64,000 nt of DNA from contig NZ_WOWL01000001.1 in assembly GCF_009741265.1 (NCBI RefSeq), forward strand, positions 4,704,652 to 4,768,651, given 5' to 3'. Source of the DNA: Pseudarthrobacter sp. GA104. Its GTDB lineage: Bacteria > Actinomycetota > Actinomycetes > Actinomycetales > Micrococcaceae. Below the pieces are notes generated by a model, which saw only the letters and a program-made list of their open reading frames with translations, was not told where the DNA came from and made no database searches. Below are positions 26,292-34,595 of this stretch, piece by piece; the first letter of the stretch is position 1; each line of letters begins with the position of its first letter. The position numbers were made by a program, and so were the translations under genes.

Positions 26292-26971
26292 TCCTGACTT
26301 CCGAAGCACTCGAGGCCCTGCGCGGGCACCTCATTGTGTCCTGCCAGGCCTATCCCGGGGAGCCAATGCGCGATCCCCGGACCACGGGGCAGGTAGCCGC
26401 CTCCGCGGTTATTGGAGGCGCTGGCGCCGTGCGGGTCCAGGGCCTGGCCGACGTGCAGCACACGCGTTCCGCGGTAGAGGTTCCGGTGATCGGGCTCTGG
26501 AAGGACGGCCATGACGGCGTCTTCATTACTCCCACCCTTCGGCACGCACTGGCGGTCGCCAACGCCGGCGCCCATGTGGTGGCAATCGACGGCACCCGCC
26601 GGAGCCGGCCGGACGGCCTCACCCTGGCGCAGACGGTGGCCGGCATCCATGCTGAATCCCACGCCCTCGTGATGGCGGACTGTGGTTCCTTCGACGACGC
26701 CGCGGCAGCGGTCGAAGCCGGAGCAGACCTTGTGGGCACCACGCTGTCCGGCTACACCGGCGAGCGTCCCAAAACCTCCGGCCCCGACCTGGACCTCCTT
26801 CGGCATATCGCGGGAGCGGACTTTGGGGTCCCAGTCCTCGCCGAAGGCCGCATCCATACTCCCGCCCAGGCACGGCAGGCCCTCGACGCCGGCGCCTTCG
26901 CCGTCGTCGTCGGGACAGCGATCACGCACCCGGCCACCATCGCCGGCTGGTTCGCCGAGGCCCTGAAATGA
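26288..26971 (+). CDS. nanE: N-acetylmannosamine-6-phosphate 2-epimerase
   Basis: A 227-residue TIM-barrel enzyme converting ManNAc-6-P into GlcNAc-6-P. The family marks are LIVSCQAYPGEPMRD at the N-terminus, VPVIGLWKDG (Lys of the active site), VAIDGTRRSRPDG, MADCGSFDD and GTTLSGYTG. Length is normal. GTG start within GTGA shared with nanK, and stop within ATGA shared with nagA, so nanK-nanE-nagA are tightly coupled. Confidence 0.93.
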   Translation: MILTSEALEALRGHLIVSCQAYPGEPMRDPRTTGQVAASAVIGGAGAVRVQGLADVQHTRSAVEVPVIGLWKDGHDGVFITPTLRHALAVANAGAHVVAIDGTRRSRPDGLTLAQTVAGIHAESHALVMADCGSFDDAAAAVEAGADLVGTTLSGYTGERPKTSGPDLDLLRHIAGADFGVPVLAEGRIHTPAQARQALDAGAFAVVVGTAITHPATIAGWFAEALK

Positions 26972-28206
26972 CGCCGCCGGCCGCGCCGCCCGGCAACTAC
27001 CTCATCTCGGGCACAGTTGTGACGGACGGGCATTCTGCCGCGAATTGCGCGGTCGCCGTAGTTGACGGCATCATCGCCTACGTGGGGCCCTTGGCCGATC
27101 TTGACCGCTCCGTCCTGCCTGAACTTGAACCGCTCGAACCTCCGGCCGGAAGCATGATCCTGCCAGGCCTGGTGGATTTGCACTGCCACGGCGCGGCCGG
27201 CGGTGACTTCCCAAGCGGCAACCTGGCCGCGGCCCGCACTGCCATAGACTTCATCCACCGCAGCGGTACCACTACCCTGCTGGCCAGCCTGGTGACCGCG
27301 CCGCGCGAAGACCTGTTGAAGGGCATGATGGCCCTGCGGCTGCTTAGTGACGAGGGGCTCATCGCGGGCATACATGCCGAGGGCCCGTTCCTGTCCGACG
27401 CCCGCTGCGGGGCGCAGGACCCGCGGTTCCTGCTGGACCCCGACCTGGACCTGCTGGACGAGTTGCTGGACGCCGCCGGCGGCCACCTGCGGACCATGAC
27501 TTATGCGCCGGAACTGGCCGGCGCGGAGGCCCTGGTCCGAAAGCTTGCGGAGCACGGCGTGGTTCCGTCGCTGGGCCACACGGATTCTGACGCACGGACT
27601 GCGGCGGCTTCCCTCACGGAGGCCGCGGAACTGCTTGCCGCCTCCGGCCGCGAACCGATCTCGCGCCCCACGGTCACACACTTGTTTAACGGGATGCCTC
27701 CGCTTCACCACCGCAGCCCGGGCCCTGTTGCCGCTTGCCTACGGCTGGCCGGCGCCGGCAGGGTGGCCGTCGAACTTATCGCCGACGGCGCGCATCTTGA
27801 CCCGGATACCGTTCGGATGGTTTTCGAACTGGTGGGCGCGGACAATATTGCTCTCGTGACCGATTCCATGGCCGCCACAGGCCTGCCTGACGGTGACTAT
27901 CGTCTGGGGCCTGCTTCCGTCTCGGTCAGGAATTCCGAGGCGCGACTGACCGGCAACGGGTCCCTGGCCGGCGGCACCGCGACCCTCCTTGACGTTGTCC
28001 GCCGCACCATCGAGGCAGGTGTGGATCCGGCTGCCTCCGTTAAGTCAGCTACGGCCGTTCCGGCGGCGATTATCGGCCGGGCCGGTGACCTTGGGAGCCT
28101 CCGCGCGGGCCGCCGCGCCGACGTCGTTGTGGTGGACCGGGACTTCCACCGCGTCCTGGTCCTGCGCGCTGGCCGCCTCCTGTGCCGCCCCGCAGCCCGG
28201 CTCTGA
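26968..28206 (+). CDS. nagA: N-acetylglucosamine-6-phosphate deacetylase
   Basis: A 412-residue amidohydrolase that removes acetate from GlcNAc-6-P. LPGLVDLHCHGAAGGDF carries the HxH pair, EGPFLSD the metal Glu, HTDSD and HLFNGMPPLHHR the further His residues, and LVTDSMAATG the catalytic Asp. The ATG overlaps the nanE stop. It is the last gene of the long operon that starts with the importer and converges on nagB, which carries out the next step. Confidence 0.93.
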   Translation: MTPPAAPPGNYLISGTVVTDGHSAANCAVAVVDGIIAYVGPLADLDRSVLPELEPLEPPAGSMILPGLVDLHCHGAAGGDFPSGNLAAARTAIDFIHRSGTTTLLASLVTAPREDLLKGMMALRLLSDEGLIAGIHAEGPFLSDARCGAQDPRFLLDPDLDLLDELLDAAGGHLRTMTYAPELAGAEALVRKLAEHGVVPSLGHTDSDARTAAASLTEAAELLAASGREPISRPTVTHLFNGMPPLHHRSPGPVAACLRLAGAGRVAVELIADGAHLDPDTVRMVFELVGADNIALVTDSMAATGLPDGDYRLGPASVSVRNSEARLTGNGSLAGGTATLLDVVRRTIEAGVDPAASVKSATAVPAAIIGRAGDLGSLRAGRRADVVVVDRDFHRVLVLRAGRLLCRPAARL

Positions 28207-28238
28207 ACCTGCCGTCTCCGATTCCTTGTGCAGCGGCC

Positions 28239-29006
28239 CTACACTGCGGCGGATGCACCGCCCACGCGCACGGCTACCTGTCCGCTGCCTGGAGGCAATT
28301 GCGCGGCAGCGGCTTCGTCAGCCACCACCGTCACGTGAGGGTGCAGCTGCAGGACCGATGCAGGGCAGTCCGATGTCACAGGTCCGTTGAGGGCGGCAGC
28401 AAGGATGCCTGCCTTGTCCGCGCCGTTGACCACCAGCAGGAGATGCCGGGCTTCAAGAATGGTGCCCAGTCCCTGGGTGATGCAGAGCAGGGGCACGTCC
28501 GACGGCGAGTCGAAGTAGCGCGCGTTGGCCTGCCGGGTTCGTTCTGTGAGCATTTCAACCCGGGTCCGGGAATCCAGTGCCGAGCCCGGTTCATTGAAGG
28601 CCAGGTGGCCATTGTGGCCGATCCCGAGGATCTGCACGTCAATGCCGCCCGCGCCGGCGATGGCAGCCTCGTAGTCAGCCGCCGCGCGTTGGGGGTCCGG
28701 GGCGCTCCCGTCCGGCACCGAAACCTTCGCGGGGTCAAGGTGCAGCCTTTCAGTCACTTCGCGCCGGACAACTTCAGCGTAGCTTTCAGGATGTCCTGCC
28801 GGCAGGCCCACATATTCGTCCAGCGCGAAGGCCCTGGTACGCGTCACATCAAGCCGGTGCCTGGCCAGAGCTTTATAGATCGGAAGGGGCGATCCTCCCG
28901 TTGCCACACCCAGCACGGCGTTCGGCTTACTGCGGATGACGGCTGCCAGGATCCCGGCCGCGACGGCGCCTGTGGCTGGGGCGGTAGGCACTACGAAAAT
29001 TTCCAC
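28239..29006 (-). CDS. nagB: Glucosamine-6-phosphate deaminase
   Basis: A 255-residue enzyme turning GlcN-6-P into fructose-6-P and ammonia, the entry into glycolysis. Motifs are VATGGSP, DEYVGLPAGHPESY with the catalytic Asp, and GIGHNGHLAFNEPGS. The start is taken as GTG 29006 because the fold begins there (VEIFVVPTA, as in other NagB); an earlier in-frame start at 29042 would add 12 unlikely residues. nagB lies 99 bases behind nanR on the same strand and is probably co-transcribed with it, hence under operator D. Confidence 0.92.
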   Translation of the reverse strand: MEIFVVPTAPATGAVAAGILAAVIRSKPNAVLGVATGGSPLPIYKALARHRLDVTRTRAFALDEYVGLPAGHPESYAEVVRREVTERLHLDPAKVSVPDGSAPDPQRAAADYEAAIAGAGGIDVQILGIGHNGHLAFNEPGSALDSRTRVEMLTERTRQANARYFDSPSDVPLLCITQGLGTILEARHLLLVVNGADKAGILAAALNGPVTSDCPASVLQLHPHVTVVADEAAAAQLPPGSGQVAVRVGGASAAV

Positions 29007-29105
29007 GGCAAAGCACTCTCTACGAAAAACGGAACCGGGCACGGGTGAGGCCGCCCGGAGCGCGGGCGTTGAAGGAAGTCCAGGCAGGGAGTCGGCGGGC
29101 GTCCG

Positions 29106-29837
29106 TCAGGAGGCCGCGACGTCCTTGAGTTTCAGGCGGATGCCGTCGAAGTGGCGCTGGAGGCGCTCTGATGCCAGGGTCTTGTCCCTGCCGGCTACGG
29201 CCTCGTAGATGTCCCAGTGGATCTGGACCTGTTCTTCAAGGTTGACCGGCCCGGAACCGAGCGCCTCATGGATTTGGCGGTACACCTGCCAGAACACGTC
29301 CATCAGGTTGATGAGCAGTTCGTTGTTCAGGGGTGCGTAGAGACGGCGGTGGAACTCCGCGTCATGCTCCGCGAGGGGTTCGCCTTTTGCGGCGGCATCC
29401 TGCATCGCCTGCATGGTGGACCGGAGGTCTGCAAGATGGTCCTCCGTCAAAAGGTCGATGGCCGAACCGATGAGACCCGATTCAAGTGCCTGCCGCACAT
29501 CAATGAGTTCCATTGCTTCTTCGCCCTTGTGCCTGAGCGAGAGCCTGCCGCGGAAGGTCAGTCCGGACACCAGGGCACTGAAGTTGTTGGGGGCAACGAA
29601 CATGCCGAACCCGTGCCTGATTTCTATGACGCCGAGCGCCTGCAAAACCTTGAGGGACTCGCGGACAGTGTTCCGGCCTACACCCAGCTCAGCGGACAGT
29701 TCACTCTCGGTGGGAAGCGCGTCCCCAACATCGAGGCCACGTTCCAGGATCAGTTCCATGATGCGCGTTTGAAGTGCCTGGGAACGGATTTGCGCGCTAA
29801 ACCTTGCCGACGATACCGCTGCGGGTGTTACTGTCAC
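29106..29837 (-). CDS. nanR: GntR/FadR-family regulator, probable NanR
   Basis: A 243-residue regulator with an N-terminal winged helix (LPTESELSAELGVGRNTVRE near residues 41-60, then GFGMFV wing) and a C-terminal FCD effector domain with conserved Asp/His residues (EHDAEFHRRLY). FadR-type proteins of this kind control sialate genes in other bacteria. A GAAGGAG ends 5 bases before the GTG start. A copy of the palindrome TAGGACGTCC lies 61 bases upstream of its own start, which suggests autorepression. The same site at the sialidase and importer promoters defines a likely regulon. The ligand could be sialate, ManNAc-6-P or GlcN-6-P. Confidence 0.85.
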   Translation of the reverse strand: MTVTPAAVSSARFSAQIRSQALQTRIMELILERGLDVGDALPTESELSAELGVGRNTVRESLKVLQALGVIEIRHGFGMFVAPNNFSALVSGLTFRGRLSLRHKGEEAMELIDVRQALESGLIGSAIDLLTEDHLADLRSTMQAMQDAAAKGEPLAEHDAEFHRRLYAPLNNELLINLMDVFWQVYRQIHEALGSGPVNLEEQVQIHWDIYEAVAGRDKTLASERLQRHFDGIRLKLKDVAAS

Positions 29838-29897
29838 GTGATCTCCTTCGACCGCACTCTGTCGGCGGTCTTCCTCTTTTAGTAAGTGTACAGGAGA

Positions 29898-29909
29898 TAG
29901 GACGTCCCT
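29898..29909. promoter_or_regulatory. Putative NanR operator D upstream of nanR-nagB
   Basis: TAGGACGTCCCT, one change from the palindrome TAGGACGTCCTA. On the minus strand a TACACT (-10 type) follows within about 10 bases, so the site would lie over the promoter of nanR. Confidence 0.6.
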
Positions 29910-30200
29910 CCTTCGTTTTCGGGAAATGTTTTATCCGCTCCCGGCAGGGCAGGTGCCCAAGTTCCCAGGACGGCCAGTCCCGGGCATGGCGATCTTCACG
30001 CTCAAGATCACCTGGTTGAACTTCAGCTACGGCGTTCCTGCTGCCGGCGAACCCCCGCCCCGTCCGGCCCGCCCACCCCCGACTGCAGGGCCAGGCCAGT
30101 ACGGACGGCCGTGGAAGTTATCCTTCATCATCCCGATCCACCCAGCGCCGGGTAGTCATGGTTTGCGGTTAGGGCTTGCGCTACGGGTCAAGGCCACCAC

Positions 30201-30301
30201 TTGCAAACCCTATCGTAAGCATGCTTATGATATGTGCAGCCGAAGACGAACGGCATGGAGAATCGAGAAGGGCGCGCTCAGCGAACGGGGCGCGCTTTTT
30301 T
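30201..30301 (+). ncRNA. Candidate small RNA with intrinsic terminator
   Basis: TTGCAA (30201-30206) and TATGAT (30226-30231, 19-base spacer) could be a promoter; transcription would start near 30238. The perfect palindrome TAAGCATGCTTA (30216-30227) covers the -10 and may be an operator. About 60 bases on, GCGCGC (30272-30277) pairs with GCGCGC (30290-30295) and six T residues follow (30296-30301), one of the few U-tract terminators in the window. No start codon with a ribosome site and no conserved peptide lies between. The spacer is longer than ideal, so the promoter is uncertain. Confidence 0.4.
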
Positions 30302-30350
30302 CGTGCCTAAGCGTTACGGAGTTGCGCCCGGGTCTCCGGTCATGCCGTCC

Positions 30351-30356
30351 TAGACT
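30351..30356 (+). promoter_or_regulatory. -10 element for a leaderless small gene
   Basis: TAGACT followed by 6 bases and then the ATG at 30363. It is the same hexamer and the same distance as at the leaderless sialidase gene (15930-15942). Confidence 0.4.
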
Positions 30357-30362
30357 TTCGCC

Positions 30363-30503
30363 ATGCACCCCTTAGCGGCAATCGGCCTGGTGTTCCTCAC
30401 AGGGCTTGCCTGGATGGTCACCATCCTGACCTTGTTGATTGCCCTGGCCAAAGCCCGGCGCCGTCCTCCGGCTGAAATCAGGCACGCAGGCCCAAACGAC
30501 TGA
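30363..30503 (+). CDS. Small single-pass membrane protein, hypothetical
   Basis: A 46-residue reading frame: MHPLAAIGLVFLTGLAWM opens a single hydrophobic segment (about residues 4-29), followed by a basic tail (AKARRRPP) that should stay in the cytoplasm. Third codon positions are G/C-rich, as in real genes of this genome. There is no ribosome site, but a TAGACT -10 element ends 6 bases before the ATG, consistent with a leaderless transcript. No family recognised. It could still be a chance frame. Confidence 0.45.
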   Translation: MHPLAAIGLVFLTGLAWMVTILTLLIALAKARRRPPAEIRHAGPND

Positions 30504-30562
30504 TGGCGAGGCAGCGTAGCATTAGCCGGCTAGAGGGTTGCCAGTTCAGGAACACTTGGCAG

Positions 30563-30841
30563 CTACTTGGGCAGAGTGAAGAAGCTCTCGGAACCGTCCG
30601 GATGATGCACTGGAGCCTCGGCGCGGACGACCTCAAGCTCAGCAATGTCCACAAGCCGCCGGCTCCCGGCGAGCACGTCCATCATCCAAAACAGCTCATG
30701 ATTGGGGGCCAGCTCCGTCACCTCACCGCGGTGGACAAGGGTGCCCTTGCAGTAGGCCTCTACGCAGTCACCGGAGGTGAGCTCACTGTTGGAGCGAATG
30801 AATGTGCCGCGGGAATCGGTCAGGTCGGAATTGTCGTCCAT
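30563..30841 (-). CDS. Small hypothetical protein, SH3-like
   Basis: A 92-residue protein of unknown function. Its middle part (SGDCVEAYCKGTLVHRGEV, then ELFWMMDV and GSRRLVDI) alternates short strands and turns and resembles the 83-residue protein at 34245-34496 (EGQDVRITDGGGYVTYGTI, then SLVWIVLKD and ERRIFHR). Both look like single SH3-like barrels with a conserved aromatic core. AAGG lies 7 bases before the ATG. Two small inverted repeats (30863-30880 and 30881-30905) lie upstream of the start. No partner gene is obvious. Confidence 0.6.
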   Translation of the reverse strand: MDDNSDLTDSRGTFIRSNSELTSGDCVEAYCKGTLVHRGEVTELAPNHELFWMMDVLAGSRRLVDIAELEVVRAEAPVHHPDGSESFFTLPK

Positions 30842-30880
30842 GCTCCCAGCCTTGCGCTTGAAGGTTACTAGCAGGTAACC

Positions 30881-30905
30881 GGGGAGAGACGCCTTCGGCG
30901 TCCCC
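30881..30905. other. Hairpin upstream of the small SH3-like gene
   Basis: GACGCC (30888-30893) pairs with GGCGTC (30897-30902) across TTC, extended by GGGG/CCCC outside a small bulge. Just before it, GGTTAC and GTAACC (30863-30880) form another perfect 6-bp repeat. They lie in the likely leader or promoter of the gene at 30563-30841. Confidence 0.35.
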
Positions 30906-31109
30906 TAAGGGACGGATAGTCCGCTCCGCTCTACGCCCGGTGGCTGGAACGCCGCAAAATCACTGCAACGCAAGGCCCGCGGGAAGGTCGCTGACAGCCG
31001 TGGTCAGAAACCCATTCAGGAACACCCACCAGACACATGAACGCCGAGAACTCGGACAGAAAGAGACCTGACGCGACGTGGCGAGTTCACTGACACAGGT
31101 GTGCGCCTG

Positions 31110-31835
31110 CTACGCCCGCGGGACCGATTCAACCGAGTCCACCGCGAATGGCTTGGCCGCCGAGCGCTGCAGGGGACGACGAAGGCGGACCTGGTACAAA
31201 CCATCCCTGAACGTGACGCGGGGATCCAACTGGACAACCAAGAGGGGCTCTTCGCGGGCCGCGTCCACCCTCAACACTATTCCCTCACGCCGGCCGTCCA
31301 CGAGCAGCGGTGTGGCCGGCTCCACCGCGGTCTCCCTCAGGCGGTTCTGAAATTCCGCCGTGGCCGCCAGGAAGAGGATTCCATGGGCGGCCCCAACGAC
31401 GCGCAGCGGAATCACCATGTCACGCGGCGGGTGTGCGGGAGAGGGCGGAGCTTGCACCTGATAGTGCCGGGCAGACGACGTCCTGGCTGCCTTCAAGACC
31501 CGGTCGCATTCCGGGCAACGGGTGCGCCTCCCGACGTCGGCCACCATGGTCACCAGCAGTCCCCTGGGTGCGTGAGCCCACTTATCGGCCACAATGTGGC
31601 ACCACGCCGGGTGGTACTCGTTCCCGTACTTCATCACGTAGACCTGATCATCGCCGAGGAGGGGCATCCCCTCCCGCCAGGCGGCCGGCTGGATCGGCTT
31701 GAGCACGCCGAGGTCACCGGCTCTCGCATCGGCGGGGCGGCCCGCATTAAGGTACTTGCGCAACAACGGACTGCGTTGCCTTTTTGACTGTGGAATCCCA
31801 GGTCCTTCCTGTGCAACGGGAGTGCGATCAGGCAC
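31110..31835 (-). CDS. Hypothetical protein with Cys/His cluster
   Basis: A 241-residue protein with no family I can name. A possible metal-binding region runs from YHPAWCHIVADKW to RTRCPECDRVL (about residues 74-113): one Cys-His pair and a CxxC knuckle, as in zinc ribbons. The N-terminal 35 residues are basic. The C-terminal half (PATPLLVDGRREGIVLRVD) looks like a beta-rich domain. The start is GTG 31835, with only a weak GAGG nearby, so it may begin a little downstream. The other strand is also open here but reads as low-complexity Arg/Pro-rich sequence. It stands alone. Confidence 0.5.
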   Translation of the reverse strand: MPDRTPVAQEGPGIPQSKRQRSPLLRKYLNAGRPADARAGDLGVLKPIQPAAWREGMPLLGDDQVYVMKYGNEYHPAWCHIVADKWAHAPRGLLVTMVADVGRRTRCPECDRVLKAARTSSARHYQVQAPPSPAHPPRDMVIPLRVVGAAHGILFLAATAEFQNRLRETAVEPATPLLVDGRREGIVLRVDAAREEPLLVVQLDPRVTFRDGLYQVRLRRPLQRSAAKPFAVDSVESVPRA

Positions 31836-32039
31836 ACCCTCATGACCCCCTACTCAGCTTGCGTCCATTTCCCGCAAGTTGCCAGCCGGGACTATATCTT
31901 TCTGTCCGGACCAGGGCGCGAAGTTCCGCCAGGATGCTTGACGCGTGATAATTCACCCCCGCAGTCATGCTGCCTGATCTCAATGCCCCGATGAATGAGC
32001 AGAAGTTCCATCGCTGCTTGTCATTCTGATATGCCCCCA

Positions 32040-32801
32040 TAATCGCCGGGCGCGTCCTCCGCGCAACCAGGGCGCTACCGCGCCGGCGTCAACCCGGCCA
32101 GGAACTCCCCTACGCGCGCACCGTCGCCCTCTACCTCACCAGTGACACCACCGCCACCTCCATCCGCCTTCCACCATCCACACCAGCGAAACCGCCGTCC
32201 GCGGACAGGCCTACCTCATGCCGGCACCATGGCGGCGCTCACCGGAGTGCTCGCCGCACAGGGCGTCACTATCGTCGGAGACGAAACCTTCTCCCCTACG
32301 ACGGCGAACCCGGCACCAGCCGCCCTGCCCGTCGGCTCCACCCAAACCAGCGCGATCAACGCCGAATTCTTCTGCCGCGGCAGCTTCCTCGAACCCACCG
32401 ACCGCATCACGCTCCCGACCACCCGTCAGGAAGCAGCCAAAGCGGCCGCCGTCGAACACCCCGTGGAAACCATCGCATCCCAGCCAGCTGATGCGACGCT
32501 CCGGCAAGGCCGGCACCACTGGGCAGACGTGCTCGATTCCAGAACCTTCCCGAGCGATGAAGACTGCCCCGCACTTCTCGCCAGCCTGCAATTCCAGGGA
32601 ATCCGCGACCGGCTCAACGCAGACTTTCCCGGCCTGGACGAACCGATGGAGCTGATCCTGTTCGCCCAAACCGACCAGGCACCCAAGTGGTCACGCATCG
32701 GGCGGGCACAGCAACTGCTCCACCATGCATACTCGCACCAGCGTCGACCGGACTCCAGGTTGTCAGGCTGTTTCATGCACGCGCCGGGCTTCTCGGCATA
32801 G
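32040..32801 (+). pseudogene. Degenerate hypothetical gene
   Basis: Three protein-like pieces follow each other in different plus-strand frames: YARTVALYLTSDTTATSI (about 32115-32165), HTSETAVRGQAYLM (about 32180-32222), then TMAALTGVLAAQGVTIVGDE and on to about 32800 (FPGLDEPMELILFAQTDQAPKW). Joined by two frameshifts they give a coherent protein of about 220 residues, while no single frame covers the region. No family recognised. The last piece alone could still be a short gene (GTG 32142 frame), but it lacks a ribosome site. Confidence 0.35.
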
Positions 32802-32850
32802 GCCGCTCCGCCATCCCGTCGCTGCGTCTCGTGCCAGTAGCGACCCCATG

Positions 32851-34070
32851 TCAATTTGAAGCGCTGATCACCCGATCACGCCCGGCAAAAACGCCCGTCA
32901 CGGTAAGCACTGCCATGATGCCCGCGGTGACGAGGAGCGCAAGCGTCCAGTCTCCGCTTACGTCGCGAAGACCGCCGAACATTACCGGCCCCACCGCACC
33001 GAGGCCGTACCCGACAGATTGCGCCATGCCGGACAGGGATGCGGCCTGCGGGTAATTCACGGTCCGGAGGCTAAACAGGGACAGAGCGATGACAATGAGG
33101 CTCCCGCACCCGATTGCCCCGAGAAAGATCCACAGCAGTATGAGGTCCGGCGCAAGGGCCAGCCCGAGAAACGTCACGAACATAAGCGCGCCGCTCGTAA
33201 AGGATACGAGCCGTTGGTCCGAACCCCGGTGAAGGATTCCCCCTGCGGCAAGGCTCGCGAACACGCTGATGAGCAGGAAAACGGACAGATGGATGCCCGC
33301 AGTAGTCGCGGGGACCCCTTGGCCTTGCTCGATAGTGGGCAACCATGCCATCAGGACGTAGAAGGCGATCGATTGCAGCCCCATGAAGATCGTCACCTGC
33401 CAGCCCAAGGCCGAAACCCAGGGCGACAGGTACGAGGCGTCTGGCGTGATGACGTGTGCGGTGCCTGCCCTGTGCCGGCGCAGCCACGGCAGGAGCACGG
33501 CCATGGCGATAAGGGCAAGTCCCACCCAGATTCCGAGGGCAAGCCGCCAGCCCCCGGGGATGTTTCTGCCACGGGAACGACGACGGCGGCCCCGATCGCG
33601 GCGAAGGCCGCCTGTGTGGCGGTGTAGCTTCCGGTGACCTGGCTGACCCTCGTCGGAAAGTCCCGCTTCACGAGGGAAGGCACCAAAACATTGAGAAACG
33701 CGATAGCCATGCCGATCAGTGCGGTGCCCGCCCAGATGAAGCCGGGCACCGGTAAGGAGCGAAGCACGATGCCCAAGGCAAGGATCAGCAGGGACATCCA
33801 CAGCGCCCGGTCGAGACCCAGACGGGAAGCGAAGCCGGGCGCCACAGGTGAGAAGACTGCGAAAGCAAAGAGCGGAAGGCCTGTGAGGAACCCTGCTGCG
33901 GCGCTTGAAAACTCAAGATCACTGCTGATGTTCGCGAGTACCGATCCCACACTGACAAAGGACACCCGAAGGTTAACCGCGATGAGCAGTACCCCGATGA
34001 AGGCCAGGCCAAACCTGACAGTGCGATCCGGGGCGTTCCGGGTGACAACGGGCATGATACGTTCTTCCAC
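32851..34070 (-). pseudogene. CynX/NimT-type MFS transporter broken by a frameshift
   Basis: The N-terminal part (34070 to about 33555) reads LAFIGVLLIAVNLRVSFVSV and six segments in one frame; the C-terminal part (about 33560 to 32851) continues with GGWRLALGIWVGLALI and six more segments in another. The shift falls in the run CCCCCGGGG at 33551-33559 (plus strand). Adding one base there restores SPGGWRLALG and a single protein of about 400 residues. The family includes cyanate and 2-nitroimidazole carriers. A homopolymer sequencing error is the main alternative to true decay. Start near GTG 34070 or the ATG 15 bases on. No linked enzyme genes. Confidence 0.8.
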
Positions 34071-34244
34071 CGTTCAGGAGATTAGGAGCGCACGAAGCGC
34101 CCAGCCGATTCCAGCCTTGCCGGCAGATAACCGGAAGGCTGCTTCTACGGGGGCACCTATCACCGGCAAAGTGCCCAAGACCCTTTGGACAACCGGGAGC
34201 CATGCAGGCAAGGGTGAGTGAATGCCGCGAACATTCCTGCGCTG

Positions 34245-34496
34245 CTAGGCGCTGATTTCCAGTGTGACACCATCGTTCCTATGGAAAATTCGGCGTTCAC
34301 CAAGATCCTTGAGCACTATCCAGACAAGTGATCCATCGGGTGTGGCGCAGTCTATCGTTCCGTACGTCACGTACCCTCCGCCGTCTGTAATCCGCACATC
34401 TTGGCCCTCCGCCAGCGCGTCCCGTGAGACTGATCGCCAGTGAGGCCTCACCAGGGATTGAGGGGGCAGTTCGAGTGAAGCGGTTTCAATTGCCAT
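34245..34496 (-). CDS. Small hypothetical protein, SH3-like
   Basis: An 83-residue soluble protein with AGGAG 6 bases before its ATG, so it is well translated. The core (EGQDVRITDGGGYVTYGTI, SLVWIVLKDLGERRIFHR, GVTLEI) suggests a five-strand SH3-like barrel. It is related in pattern to the 92-residue protein at 30563-30841: G-x-x-V, a Gly-rich turn, a tryptophan/aliphatic strand and an arginine pair in the same order. Function unknown. It lies on the same strand as pdxS and 100 bases behind it. Confidence 0.65.
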   Translation of the reverse strand: MAIETASLELPPQSLVRPHWRSVSRDALAEGQDVRITDGGGYVTYGTIDCATPDGSLVWIVLKDLGERRIFHRNDGVTLEISA

Positions 34497-34595
34497 TAGT
34501 GCTCCTAATTGATGCCGAAAGCCGCGGTCTTGGTGCCGAACCTTGTTCTGGACACGAGCAGGCTTCCGGTCAACGTGTTGTGGGGAACTCCCGTG

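Noticed and set aside
29926..30375. 149-codon plus-strand frame downstream of operator D
   Set aside because: Pro/Arg/Ser-rich, no ribosome site, runs through a promoter-like palindrome and a terminator.
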